NCBI GenBank assembly: GCA_013290035.1
Contig: JABCYT010000198.1
Location: forward strand, 1 to 6,597
Reading direction: 5' to 3'
DNA: 6,597 nt
From: Alphaproteobacteria bacterium
GTDB lineage: Bacteria; Pseudomonadota; Alphaproteobacteria; Reyranellales; Reyranellaceae
The number at the start of each line of letters is the position of its first letter. Within the stretch, counting starts at the first letter, position 1. The translations under genes and the position numbers were made by a program. Positions 5,622-6,597 of this stretch are shown in pieces. The notes under the pieces were generated by a model. The model was not told the DNA's origin, ran no database searches, and worked only from the letters and a program-made list of their open reading frames with translations.

Positions 5622-6479
5622 GTCCCACTTCCGTTCGAGGAAGAGTCGCACGTCGTCGGTGAACTGGCGCGGCGCCTGCAGCATCGAGAAGTGACTGACC
5701 TCCGGCTGCAGCAGCAGGCCGGCGTCGGGGATCTCCCTGGCCATGAACTCGGTGTTCTCGCGATGGATGGCCTCGTCATGGTCGGCGTCGACGATCCAGG
5801 TCGGCACCTTGATCGCGTTGAGGTCCTTGGCGGTCCAGTTCGGCTGCGTCTCCCACATCTTGCCGATCTCGGCGAAGAAGCTCTTGAACTGCCCGGGCGT
5901 CGCCGACAGCGCCTCGTATTCCTTCTCCGCCCGCGCGGTGAATTCATTGAACACGGGGCTCGTGCCCACGTCCTTCACGCCGCTCGGGTCGGAATTGGCG
6001 GCAAAGGCGAAGAGCCGCGAGACGCGGTCGGGATGGCTCATCGCCAGGCTCAATCCGAGGATGGCGCCGTCGCTCCAGCCTACGATCGCCGCCTGGGCGA
6101 TGCCCAGGTAATCCATCAGGCCGATCACGTCGGACGCCATCAGCGCGTAGCCATAAGGCTGGGCGTCGCGCGTGCTGCGGCCGTGCCCGCGGCTGTCCAT
6201 GACGATGACGCGATGTTTCTCGGCCAGCGCCGGCACCTGATGACCCCAGTAGTTCGAGTTGGCCAGCCCGCCATGCAGCAGGACCACCGGAGGACCACTG
6301 CCGAAGGTGGCGTACCAGATCGAGATGCCGTTGACCGGCGCCTGGCCGCTCGCCTGCGGCGTCGGCAGCGAGGGCGTCGGCGGCAGCGTCATCCAGCGCG
6401 GCACGCGTTGCGCCGACGCCGAGGCAGCGATCAGCCCGACCAGCAGGCCGCAGACGAGCGCTTTCAGTATTCTGTGCAT
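5622..6479 (-). CDS. Exported alpha/beta hydrolase with Ser nucleophile; no stop codon at its natural end
   Basis: The recognisable protein is about 286 residues from ATG at 6479. A Sec-type signal peptide (KALVCGLLVGLIAASASA, 6-23) ends in Ala-Ser-Ala, so the enzyme is probably periplasmic. A Pro-rich linker (31-48) precedes the alpha/beta hydrolase fold: HGGLANS (69-75) is the oxyanion-hole loop, DSRGHGRS (95-102) the usual loop, GWSDGA (134-139) the nucleophile elbow with Ser136, DADHDEAI (231-238) the acid (Asp235 likely), and SHFSMLQAP (262-270) the catalytic His263. The final helix FTDDVRLFLERKWD (273-286) is where the family ends, but no stop follows there; the frame stays open to 4056. 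The end given is the end of the recognisable domain, not a stop codon. The start codon directly follows the TGA of the CoA-transferase, so the two are very likely translated from one mRNA. Only about 5 of the first 60 codons end in A or T. An esterase or lactonase role is likely; substrate unknown. Confidence 0.82.
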
Positions 6480-6597
6480 TCAGATGATCTTCCTCGCCCG
6501 CAGGTCCGCCACCTCGGTTGCGCCAAAACCCAGCTCGCCCAGCACCGCCTCATTGTGCTCGCCCAGTTCGGGCGCGATGCCGGGCCTGGCCGGCGTC
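6480..6597 (-). CDS. CaiB/BaiF family III CoA-transferase, C-terminal end (runs off the window edge)
   Basis: The minus strand reads 38 codons ending in TGA at 6482-6480. The peptide contains APELGEHNEAVLGELGF and then DLRARKII at the end. This is the conserved tail of class III CoA-transferases, which usually end in P-x-LGEH, a VL-x-ELG helix and an L-R-A-x-x-I/V finish. These enzymes move CoA between carboxylic acids in carnitine, bile-acid, oxalate, formate or aromatic-acid pathways; the active-site Asp lies outside the window. Its stop codon abuts the ATG of the exported hydrolase (TGAATG), indicating an operon. The identification rests on only 38 residues but the tail is distinctive. Confidence 0.8.
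   Translation of the reverse strand, partial: TPARPGIAPELGEHNEAVLGELGFGATEVADLRARKII

Overview
The window is a GC-rich stretch of bacterial chromosome. The gene families suggest an alphaproteobacterium, probably of the Hyphomicrobiales/Rhodospirillales kind: DctA, an MHS-type transporter, a CaiB/BaiF CoA-transferase and paired alpha/beta hydrolases. A fragment like the short palindromic repeats of rhizobial genomes lies at about 2817-2861. This placement comes from gene families and base composition; there is no rRNA or other phylogenetic marker. No tRNA, rRNA, CRISPR array, insertion sequence or phage gene was seen.

Layout. Positions 1-392 (minus) hold the first 130 codons of a C4-dicarboxylate symporter (dctA). 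Positions 530-1336 (minus) encode a two-domain cupin that reads toward dctA. A divergent intergenic region at 1337-1445 has a plausible cupin promoter with a 14-bp palindrome in its spacer. Positions 1446-2807 (plus) encode an MFS transporter of the MHS subgroup. Positions 2808-3070 carry no gene but contain a strong hairpin flanked by two copies of a 10-bp repeat and, nearer the next gene, a bulged palindrome. Positions 3071-4138 (plus) encode a Tat-exported epoxide-hydrolase-like enzyme with an Asp nucleophile. Positions 4233-5600 (plus) encode a metal-dependent amidohydrolase. From the right, an exported Ser-nucleophile alpha/beta hydrolase (start at 6479, minus) converges on it and directly follows the last 38 codons of a CoA-transferase family III gene (6480-6597, minus).

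How the genes may work together. The set (uptake carriers, cupin, epoxide-hydrolase-like enzyme, amidohydrolase, esterase-like hydrolase, CoA-transferase) looks like small-molecule catabolism: import, hydrolysis of ester, amide or epoxide bonds, then CoA activation. The substrate cannot be named from sequence, and the genes form at least three transcription units, so one joint pathway is only a hypothesis.

The main oddities are these. The minus-strand hydrolase has no stop codon at its natural end: its frame stays open right through the antisense of the amidohydrolase to 4056. There is a repeat/hairpin block after the MHS gene. Third-position codon use differs sharply from gene to gene. I see no convincing undescribed system; the window is best read as accessory catabolic DNA with mosaic features.
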